Shown here: positions 1-5,044 of the stretch, piece by piece
Layout of the letters: each line of letters begins with the position of its first letter
How positions within the stretch are numbered: position 1 is the first letter of the stretch
NCBI GenBank assembly: GCA_012798055.1
Contig: JAAZOA010000206.1
Location: 1 to 5,989, forward strand
Length of the DNA stretch: 5,989 nt
DNA from: Syntrophomonadaceae bacterium
Lineage (GTDB): Bacteria; Bacillota; Syntrophomonadia; Syntrophomonadales; Syntrophomonadaceae
Direction of reading: 5' to 3'
Translations under genes and position numbers: made by a program
The notes under the pieces: model-generated
Seen by the model: the letters and a program-made list of their open reading frames with translations, nothing else
Databases searched by the model: none
What the model was told of the DNA's origin: nothing

Positions 1-501
1 ATAGGGTAGGTTGCGGTAGCGCTGCCTGTAATCCAATCCGTAGCCTACCACGAAAACATCCGGCATCATAAAACATTTATAGTCGATATTTAAGGTGATT
101 AGGCGTTCGGCGGGATTATCCAGCAGGGTGCAAATCTTGATACTGGCGGGGGAATATTTTTCCAGGTGCTGGCATATATATCCGAGGGTGAAACCCGTGC
201 CGATGATATCCTCCACCAGGAGTATATTGCGGCCCGCTAATTTGACCTCCACATCCTTGGTAACGTAAATGCCTTCGCCCCTCTCATCATTTGATATTCC
301 CAGGGAAAGGAAATCGATTACCAAAGGCATGGTGAGATGGCGGGTGAGATCGGCCATGAAATAGACAGACCCCTTGAGGACTCCGATTGCCACCAATAGC
401 TGGTCCTGGTAGTCGCGATTGATCTCCTGGCCTACTTCGGCAACCCGTTGTTGAATCTGCTCCTGGGTAAATATGACCTTGCCCAAACCTGGTGTTGTCA
501 T
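1..501 (-). CDS. hpt: Hypoxanthine phosphoribosyltransferase homologue, divergent active site, C-terminus cut by window edge
   Basis: A type I phosphoribosyltransferase fold is clear over the 167 visible residues; about 10-15 C-terminal residues are missing beyond position 1. Retained: the pyrophosphate-loop motif GVLKGS (residues 39-44), acidic pair E97-D98 of the PRPP motif, and the C-terminal hood PDVFVVGYGLDY with the Mg-binding Asp and following YRNLPY. By family knowledge HPRT joins PRPP to hypoxanthine or guanine in purine salvage. Three hallmarks differ: the general-base Asp (human Asp137, in EDIIDTG) is Gly101 (VEDIIGTG), the purine O6-binding Lys (human Lys165) is Asn129, and the flexible loop SSYG is absent and about two residues shorter. 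Substrate or activity may therefore be altered. The start ATG (501-499) shares one base with the stop of the upstream kinase-like gene (TAATG), implying translational coupling. Family membership is sure; function as standard HPRT is not. Confidence 0.85.
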   Translation of the reverse strand, partial: MTTPGLGKVIFTQEQIQQRVAEVGQEINRDYQDQLLVAIGVLKGSVYFMADLTRHLTMPLVIDFLSLGISNDERGEGIYVTKDVEVKLAGRNILLVEDIIGTGFTLGYICQHLEKYSPASIKICTLLDNPAERLITLNIDYKCFMMPDVFVVGYGLDYRQRYRNLPY

Positions 502-1433
502 TATTCTTCAGAGTCCTCCTTGCGGGTGAATCGTTTGACCAGGGTGTTGAAGTCCTTTTTAAAAACGATGTTGATATTGGTGCCCGGATAGAGCTTTTTG
601 AGCAGCTGTACCTTTTTCTTTTTCTCCGCCACATACTTCTGGTTCATGGTGGTCAGCTCGATAAAGGTATCGAATTTTGGCAGGTAGAAATCCGGGGAAA
701 AGGCCTGGGTTATATTGCCTTCCGCATCGGTTTTTATCGGAAAGGTTCGCGGTTCATACTGCCATTCGATGTGGTTCATGTCCAAAATCCTGGCGAATTC
801 CTCCTCGGAAGGGTGTTTGAACACCACGGAACGCTTTCCCTCTACCTCAGCTACAATTTGCTGCTTGGTTTGCAGGGTCTCGCGGTTACGGGCCATATTG
901 CATAAAAAAGCGGCTGCCTCTTCTACTCCTATATAATCAGTATTGATAATAAGATGGTAAAGGGTAGGATCCGACCAGTCCCGGTTATACAGAGTAGAAA
1001 TATACTTCTTGTGTTTGCGGTCGGTCAATTCCAGGAAACGCTCGGCATCCTTGGACTCCAGGCTGTATTGCTGCATGATTCTCTGCAACCGGACTTCAGG
1101 AGAAGCTATTATTTTGATGTGCAGGGCATCAGGATGTCCGGCAAAAATGATCTGCCCTCCCAGTCCCAGGATTACTGCCGGGCGGCGGGCAATATATTCG
1201 CGCATACCTCTCTCAATATGCTGCGCGAAGGGAATCCCATCCTGAGCCGGGGTCAGAAAAAAGCTGGGGCTCTCGGACAGCATGTGCAGTTCATGCTTGC
1301 TGGCGATCCGGGGCAGGTATTTGCTCATTACCAATTCACGGGTCAAAATGGGCAGATTCAGCAACTCGGCCAGTCTCTCGGTTATCTCTTTACCTAGACT
1401 TCCAGTCTGCCTGGAAACGGTTATGAATAGCAT
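501..1433 (-). CDS. Cytidylate-kinase-like protein with C-terminal PD-(D/E)XK-nuclease-like domain
   Basis: About 310 residues in two parts. Residues 1-185 resemble the cytidylate-kinase-like family (Cytidylate_kin2): ITVSRQTGSLGKEI at 4-17 matches the family's SRxxGSxGxEI phosphate loop, and an Asp/Arg-rich lid (near 137-152) is followed by LIINTDYIGVEEAA. Such proteins are predicted nucleotide kinases, mostly of unknown substrate. Residues about 200-295 look like a restriction-endonuclease fold of the DUF559/Vsr/TnsA kind: helix glutamates E210-E212, YEP at 226-228, SPDFYLP at 246-252, FIEL at 257-260, then a lysine-rich helix and a final strand. The usual ExK lysine is not obvious (E259-L-T), so catalysis is uncertain. 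I place the start at ATG 1433, which has GAGGTGA five bases upstream; GTG 1442 and ATG 1439 are in frame but lie in that ribosome site. The gene is coupled to the HPRT homologue by TAATG. Confidence 0.8.
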   Translation of the reverse strand: MLFITVSRQTGSLGKEITERLAELLNLPILTRELVMSKYLPRIASKHELHMLSESPSFFLTPAQDGIPFAQHIERGMREYIARRPAVILGLGGQIIFAGHPDALHIKIIASPEVRLQRIMQQYSLESKDAERFLELTDRKHKKYISTLYNRDWSDPTLYHLIINTDYIGVEEAAAFLCNMARNRETLQTKQQIVAEVEGKRSVVFKHPSEEEFARILDMNHIEWQYEPRTFPIKTDAEGNITQAFSPDFYLPKFDTFIELTTMNQKYVAEKKKKVQLLKKLYPGTNINIVFKKDFNTLVKRFTRKEDSEE

Positions 1434-1496
1434 GCCCATCACCTCAACACCTATGCATGTGCAAGTATTTCTATAAAGGTCAGCTTAATGCCTTCC

Positions 1497-1546
1497 TTGG
1501 CCAATAAAAAAACCAAAATTATAGCTAAATCCAATATATTCTACCA
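1497..1546. promoter_or_regulatory. Possible overlapping divergent promoters
   Basis: The 188-bp spacer between the minus-strand kinase-like gene and the plus-strand Fpg-like gene is AT-rich. On the minus strand a perfect TATAAT lies at 1523-1518, but the matching -35 (TGGTAG at 1546-1541, 17-bp spacer) is poor. On the plus strand TTGGCC at 1497-1502 and TATAGC at 1520-1525 are 17 bp apart, each 4/6 to the sigma-A consensus. The two -10 elements overlap, so simultaneous use would interfere. These are eye-picked matches in AT-rich sequence and remain tentative. Confidence 0.25.
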
Positions 1547-1630
1547 TGAATTCTTTCCCATGATTAAGAAATCAAAACAAATTAGACTGCACGGCATGTG
1601 TCGATACGACAGGAAATGGAGGTGCAAGAA

Positions 1631-2458
1631 ATGATAGAAATACCTGAAGCAAATGTGTTAGCGAGACAGATCGGGGAAAGTCTGTCGGGAAATGAAATTG
1701 TCAGTGTGGTAGCTGCAAAGTCCGCTCACAAATTTACCTGGTATTATGGGGACCCACAGGACTATCACGATTTGTTAGTAGGCAAGAGGGTGGAAGGAGC
1801 AGCAGCATTTGGTGGTCAGGTTGAGATAAAGGCTGATTCAGTCAGGATCTTGTTCAGTGATGGGGTAAACCTAAGGTACCATGAAAAGGGCGGAAAGCGC
1901 CCGCTTAAACACCAACTCCTGATCGAATTTGCCGACGGCAGCGGGCTATCTGCCAGTGTGCAGATGTACGGAGGGATTTGTTGTTTCCGAGAAGGCGAGT
2001 ATGATAATGTCTATTACCGGTTGGCCAAGGCGAAACCGGGCCCTTTATCTGCAGAATTTGATCGTGAATATTTTGCCGCTATAATCCACGCCGATGGTGC
2101 TGACCGGTTAAGCATCAATGCCATAATGGCCACCGAACAGAGAATTCCCGGTTTGGGCAACGGTACATTGCAGGATGTTCTGTTTAATGCCGGATTGCAC
2201 CCGAAGAGGAGAGTGACGACCCTGACCCCGGAGGAAGAGATCCTGCTGTTTGAGTCAATAAAAACAACCATCCGGGATATGATCGATGGAGGAGGCAGGG
2301 ACACCGAAAAGGATCTGTACGGCAATCCGGGCGGCTATCAGACCAAATTGAGCAAGAACACAGCCGGCAAAGCATTCTCTAGGTGCGGAACCACAATCAA
2401 AAAGGAGTCGTATATGGGAGGGAGCATTTACTACTGCCCACACTGCCAGGAGCAATAG
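1631..2458 (+). CDS. Fpg/Nei-family DNA glycosylase-like protein lacking key catalytic residues
   Basis: 275 residues, the length of formamidopyrimidine-DNA glycosylase (Fpg) and endonuclease VIII (Nei). The start ATG at 1631 has GGAGGTG six bases upstream; the frame is open back to GTG 1598, but that start lacks a comparable site and would bury the family N-terminus. Matching features are the N-terminal IEIPEA segment with E3, the helix-two-turn-helix region with IPGLGNGTLQDVLFNAGLHP (compare IAGIGNxxxxExLFxAGIHP), DLYGNPGGY, and a C-terminal zinc-finger region. Fpg excises oxidised bases using its N-terminal proline as nucleophile. Here residue 2 is Ile, the beta-loop RRGK lysine is missing (AFGGQ), the zinc-finger arginine after GG is Ser, and the first finger cysteine is Phe249, leaving C252, C269 and C272. 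It may bind damaged DNA without classical lyase chemistry. Family is fairly sure, activity is not. Confidence 0.8.
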   Translation: MIEIPEANVLARQIGESLSGNEIVSVVAAKSAHKFTWYYGDPQDYHDLLVGKRVEGAAAFGGQVEIKADSVRILFSDGVNLRYHEKGGKRPLKHQLLIEFADGSGLSASVQMYGGICCFREGEYDNVYYRLAKAKPGPLSAEFDREYFAAIIHADGADRLSINAIMATEQRIPGLGNGTLQDVLFNAGLHPKRRVTTLTPEEEILLFESIKTTIRDMIDGGGRDTEKDLYGNPGGYQTKLSKNTAGKAFSRCGTTIKKESYMGGSIYYCPHCQEQ

Positions 2459-2466
2459 CCTGAGGT

Positions 2467-2964
2467 CTAGTCGGCTTCAAAAATGAATTTTGGCGGAAGT
2501 GGCGGATTGCCCAAGGATTGAATCGCATGATCTATAGTCTGTATTCCTCGCACCACCATCTGTTTGGAAGTCCCGAAAGCCAGCAGCCGACCGCTTTCAT
2601 CCTCGACTTTGGCCTCGGCAATACATACACTCCGCCCCGTCTTGATCCGTTTCCCTTTTGCTATCAGACGCCCCTTGTTGATGGCACCTAGGTTGTTTAC
2701 GGTACAATCCAGGGAAGTAAAACCCGAATCTTCTTCCAAATCTCCATATATCGCCCAAAAGGTGACTGTATCTATAACCGAAGCGATTACCCCTCCGTGC
2801 ACTGTCCCGAAGGGATTATGGTGTTTTTTATCCAGGTCGACTTCCAAACAGGCATGACCTAACCCCAATTCCCGCATCTCCATGGACAACAAACGGAAAT
2901 AAGGGGCCTGATTGATCATGTCAAGAAGCGCGTTGGTATGGGCTGGATTAAGTCGTTTCATCAT
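2467..2964 (-). CDS. PaaI-type hotdog-fold thioesterase
   Basis: 165 residues with one hotdog (4HBT) domain, typical size for PaaI-family acyl-CoA thioesterases. The signature is NPFGTVHGGVIASVIDTVTFWA: H56-G57-G58 starts the central hotdog helix and D65 sits where PaaI enzymes carry their catalytic acid. Later strands (LDCTVNNLGAINKGRLIAKG, then AEAKVEDESGRLLAFGTSKQMV) fit the fold. Family members hydrolyse acyl- or aryl-CoA thioesters in the cytosol; the substrate cannot be read from sequence. Two ATG codons (2964 and 2961) follow GGGAGGAG on the minus strand; the second has the better spacing (6 versus 3 bases), so the true start may be one codon later. The gene converges on the Fpg-like gene with 8 bp between stops and no room for a separate terminator. 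Confidence 0.85.
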   Translation of the reverse strand: MMKRLNPAHTNALLDMINQAPYFRLLSMEMRELGLGHACLEVDLDKKHHNPFGTVHGGVIASVIDTVTFWAIYGDLEEDSGFTSLDCTVNNLGAINKGRLIAKGKRIKTGRSVCIAEAKVEDESGRLLAFGTSKQMVVRGIQTIDHAIQSLGNPPLPPKFIFEAD

Positions 2965-3069
2965 TATCTCCTCCCTGCCGTTATGATTTGATTTCCGGAA
3001 TAAAAACGCATCGCTTATATCTATAATTATGCCAAAATTCCACGATACCTGGCTAAATAAAGTGTCGGT

Positions 3070-3098
3070 TTGTAATGGAAAGTTGGGAGCATTAAAAT
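3070..3098 (+). promoter_or_regulatory. Candidate sigma-A promoter of the sulfur operon
   Basis: TTGTAA at 3070-3075 (4/6 match to TTGACA) and TAAAAT at 3093-3098 (5/6 match to TATAAT) are separated by exactly 17 bp. Transcription would begin near 3105, leaving a leader of about 75 bases before the TusA-family gene. This is the best promoter-like pair I see in the 214-bp divergent spacer. I found no convincing promoter for the minus-strand thioesterase there, although the stretch around 3014-3030 is AT-rich enough to hold one. Confidence 0.4.
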
Positions 3099-3107
3099 AT
3101 ATGTAGA

Positions 3108-3123
3108 GGCAGCCGCAACTGCC
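3108..3123 (+). promoter_or_regulatory. Small hairpin at the predicted 5' end of the operon leader
   Basis: GGCAG (3108-3112) and CTGCC (3119-3123) pair perfectly around a CCGCAA loop. It sits a few bases after the predicted transcription start, where a 5' hairpin can stabilise mRNA. With only five base pairs it could be chance, and it has no U-tract that would make it a terminator. Confidence 0.2.
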
Positions 3124-3146
3124 GGTGGTTTTGTGGAGGTCTGATT

Positions 3147-3197
3147 ATGCAGCGCGGAATGGGGAAGGAGGTTCCCAAATGGGAGAAATCAGAGTAG
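3147..3197 (+). CDS. Possible 16-codon leader peptide overlapping the TusA-family start
   Basis: ATG at 3147 is preceded by TGGAGGT (3134-3140) at a six-base spacing, a good ribosome site. The frame encodes MQRGMGKEVPKWEKSE and stops at TAG 3195-3197, inside the downstream gene, in the reading frame before it. The ribosome site of the TusA-family gene lies within this mini-ORF, so its translation could affect access to that start. It has no run of regulatory codons and no recognisable product, so it may be incidental. Confidence 0.25.
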   Translation: MQRGMGKEVPKWEKSE

Positions 3198-3400
3198 ATG
3201 TCCGAGGAGAAACCTGTCCGGTTCCCCTGGTAGAAATGAGGAAAGCTGTCAAAAAGGCATCGCCTGGCGATATCATCGAGATTGTGGGTACCCATCCGGC
3301 TTCCAAGAAAGAGATTCCCATGGCTGCCCATGCACTGGCTATTAAAATCATCAGCGATGAACAAATTGGGGACGAATGGAAAATAATACTGCAGAGATGA
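3179..3400 (+). CDS. TusA-family sulfur-carrier protein
   Basis: 73 residues, close to the 70-80 of the TusA/SirA/YeeD family. The signature RGETCPVPLVEMRKAVKK carries the CPxP motif; C13 is the predicted persulfide-bearing residue at the start of the first helix. The following strand and PASKKEIPMAA region fit the family's two-layer alpha/beta fold. TusA proteins carry sulfane sulfur between enzymes for tRNA thiolation, molybdenum cofactor, or dissimilatory sulfur pathways. Start ATG 3179 has AAGGAGG seven bases upstream; an in-frame GTG at 3125 would add an unrelated extension. The DsrE-like gene begins 12 bases after the stop. Its neighbours (DsrE-like, NifS-fold, IscU-type) suggest it feeds sulfur into cluster assembly or receives it there. 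Confidence 0.9.
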   Translation: MGEIRVDVRGETCPVPLVEMRKAVKKASPGDIIEIVGTHPASKKEIPMAAHALAIKIISDEQIGDEWKIILQR

Positions 3401-3412
3401 GGGGGCATTTTC

Positions 3413-3832
3413 ATGTCAGACAAGGCGACCATCGTGGTCCATAGTGGCGACATCGACAAAATATCCAGTGCCCTTATTATTGGCAATGGAGCTCTGGCCA
3501 TGGGTATGGAAGCTTCATTGTATTTCACCTTCTGGGGCTTGCTGCGCTTGAAAAAGGACGGACTCGACAAAGGCCCGCTATCCAAAATGAACATGTTCGG
3601 CCTGGGGAAAATGATGATCAAATCCAGGATGAAAAAGAACAACGTAGCCTCACTGCGCAGGATGATCACTGACTTCAAGGAGCTGGGCGGCAAGATCATC
3701 GCCTGTGAAATGACAATGGAGATCATGGGGGTCAAAGCCAGTGACCTCGACCAGGAATTGATCGATGACTACGGTGCAGTGGGAACCTATATTCAGGAGG
3801 CCAGAGATTCAGCCATTACTCTTTTTATTTAG
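3413..3832 (+). CDS. DsrE/DsrF-like (DsrE2-type) sulfur-relay protein
   Basis: 139 residues of the DsrE/DsrF/DrsH-like family (often labelled peroxiredoxin-family, COG2210). The N-terminal strand ATIVVHSGDIDK and helix with ALIIGNGALAMGMEASLYFTFWG are typical, and the family cysteine lies in CEMTMEIMGV at residue 98, the predicted persulfide site. No signal peptide is apparent; the stretch at 20-45 is hydrophobic but is the fold's buried helix and strand in this family. DsrE-type proteins exchange sulfur with TusA, and dsrE2 genes often sit next to tusA. Start ATG 3413 follows a G-rich site (AGGGGG) by seven bases, 12 bases after the TusA-family stop. Its own stop overlaps the ribosome site (AGGAG) of the next gene, indicating one transcript. 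Donor and acceptor are inferred only. Confidence 0.85.
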   Translation: MSDKATIVVHSGDIDKISSALIIGNGALAMGMEASLYFTFWGLLRLKKDGLDKGPLSKMNMFGLGKMMIKSRMKKNNVASLRRMITDFKELGGKIIACEMTMEIMGVKASDLDQELIDDYGAVGTYIQEARDSAITLFI

Positions 3833-3843
3833 GAGTGATAATT

Positions 3844-5019
3844 ATGGGTGCAGAATCGATTTACATGGACAACGCGGCGGCTACCAGATTGGATGAAGCG
3901 GTGCTTGACGCCATGCTTCCGTGTTATTTTGATACCTTTGCCGTAGCAACGTCCGAATTTGGCTATTCGCAAGGGTTGGAAGCACGCGAACTGTTGGATG
4001 GGGCACGAGCCACACTAGCCGCAAAGCTGGGGGCACTCCCGGAGGAATTCGTCTTCACCTCGGGGCACACTGAATCAAGCAACCTGGCTTTGAAGGGGGT
4101 AGCCCTGGCATTAGGGCAGAAAAAGGGCCGTCACATCATCGTATCCAAGATCGAGGATTTCCCGGTTTTGCAAAGCGCACGGGCCCTGGAAAAACAGGGC
4201 TTTACAGTCGACTACCTGGACGTAGACGAAACGGGTCTTGTCAGGACAGGACAGTTGCTGGAACTATTGAGCAACCAGACCATCTTGGTTTCAGTCCAAC
4301 ACGCCAACCAGGAAATCGGCACCCTCCAGGACATTGAGAAAATCGCGATTATCTGCCGGGAAAAGGGCACGCTATTTCATACCGATGCCACCCACACCTT
4401 CACCCGGGTCCCCCTGGATGTACAGAAAATACCGGTCGACCTGATTACAGTTTCGGCCCACACCATTCACGGCCCCAAAGGCATCGGCGGATTGTATGTG
4501 CGCAAAGGGACCCCGATTGCCAAGATCATGGACGGCGGCTTTCAGGAATTCGACCTTAGAGCCGGGACCGAAAACATACCTGGAGCGGTGGGATTTGCCC
4601 GGGCTGCCGAATTGGTTACCCCGGAAGAGAACCTGCGCTTGCAGGAAATACGTGACCGGATCATAGAACGCATTGCCCAGACTATACCCCAGGTGACCTT
4701 GAACGGGCATCGGACCAACCGGATTCCACACAATGCCAACCTTACATTTCATTTCGTGGAAGGTGAGTCCATTACCCTCCACCTGGATATGCACGGAATC
4801 GCCGTTAGCACCGGATCTGCCTGCTTCAGCAGGTCCCTGGAAGCCAGCCATGTGATAATGGGCATCGGTGGTGACCACGAACGTGCCCATGGTTCGATCC
4901 GTTTCAGCCTGGGACGTTATAATAGTATGAAGGAAGTGGACAGGGTGGTGGAAATCCTGGCGGAGGTGGTCAAACAGCTGCGCATAATCAGTCCACTGGG
5001 TAAAATCGGAGGTGAATGA
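3844..5019 (+). CDS. NifS/IscS-fold pseudo-cysteine desulfurase lacking the PLP lysine
   Basis: 391 residues, full length for group I cysteine desulfurases (class V aminotransferase fold): YMDNAAATR at the N-terminus, FTSGHTES, FHTDATHTF, LRAGTEN, STGSACFS and GSIRFSLGRYN. Active enzymes bind PLP through the lysine of S-x-H-K; here that motif is SAHTIHGPKG, with T207 at the lysine position. Other PLP-pocket positions are replaced too: D105 for IscS His104, Q156 for Asn155, H184 for Gln183, H75 before T76, and the GNPSS segment is lost. D181, S204, H206 and the mobile-loop cysteine C327 remain. Start ATG 3844 has AGGAG eight bases upstream; GTG 3835 is in that site. The uninterrupted frame argues for a working protein. 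I infer a non-PLP role, such as passing persulfide from TusA/DsrE to the IscU-type scaffold next door. Automatic pipelines will likely call it a cysteine desulfurase. Confidence 0.9.
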   Translation: MGAESIYMDNAAATRLDEAVLDAMLPCYFDTFAVATSEFGYSQGLEARELLDGARATLAAKLGALPEEFVFTSGHTESSNLALKGVALALGQKKGRHIIVSKIEDFPVLQSARALEKQGFTVDYLDVDETGLVRTGQLLELLSNQTILVSVQHANQEIGTLQDIEKIAIICREKGTLFHTDATHTFTRVPLDVQKIPVDLITVSAHTIHGPKGIGGLYVRKGTPIAKIMDGGFQEFDLRAGTENIPGAVGFARAAELVTPEENLRLQEIRDRIIERIAQTIPQVTLNGHRTNRIPHNANLTFHFVEGESITLHLDMHGIAVSTGSACFSRSLEASHVIMGIGGDHERAHGSIRFSLGRYNSMKEVDRVVEILAEVVKQLRIISPLGKIGGE

Positions 5020-5020
5020 A

Positions 5021-5035
5021 ATGGCATTTCCTTAA
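5021..5035 (+). other. Interrupted N-terminal codons of the scaffold gene (MAFP-stop)
   Basis: ATG 5021 lies one base after the NifS-fold stop and has GGAGGTGA (5008-5015) five bases upstream, the best ribosome site in the area. The frame reads M-A-F-P then TAA at 5033-5035, and continues N-E-I-V-L-E-H-F-K-H-P-R-N-V-G. IscU proteins commonly start like MAYSEKVxxHxxNPRNVG, so the ancestral codon was probably TAC or TAT (Tyr). The TAA is either a real nonsense change, tolerated by re-initiation, or a base error. Confidence 0.6.
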
Positions 5036-5044
5036 AATGAGATA

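Noticed and set aside
492..1476. Several plus-strand open frames opposite the kinase-like gene
   Set aside because: The minus-strand frame shows clear family motifs and the TAATG link to the HPRT homologue; the plus-strand translations show none.
2459..2466. Bidirectional terminator between the convergent Fpg-like and thioesterase genes
   Set aside because: Only eight bases separate the stops and I see no strong inverted repeat with T-tracts reaching into either gene end.
3108..3140. Riboswitch in the leader of the sulfur operon
   Set aside because: The leader is only about 75 bases with one 5-bp hairpin and no conserved core of a riboswitch class I recognise.
3145..3735. Long minus-strand open frame (196 codons) opposite the TusA and DsrE-like genes
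   Set aside because: It lies entirely opposite two well-recognised genes, has no family motif in its translation, and its start has no good ribosome site. It is a shadow of the coding strand.
4372..4890. Minus-strand open frame (172 codons) opposite the NifS-fold gene
   Set aside because: No recognisable domain, fully inside a conserved gene, and the translation mirrors that gene's composition.
3844..5019. NifS-fold gene as a decaying pseudogene
   Set aside because: No frameshift or stop in 391 codons, a good ribosome site, tight operon spacing, and intact cysteine loop and C-terminal motifs. The changes concentrate in the PLP pocket, which fits functional shift better than decay, though selection was not measured.
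5033..5035. Stop-codon recoding (selenocysteine or pyrrolysine) in the scaffold gene
   Set aside because: The codon is TAA, not TGA or TAG, and relatives have Tyr-like residues here rather than a special amino acid.
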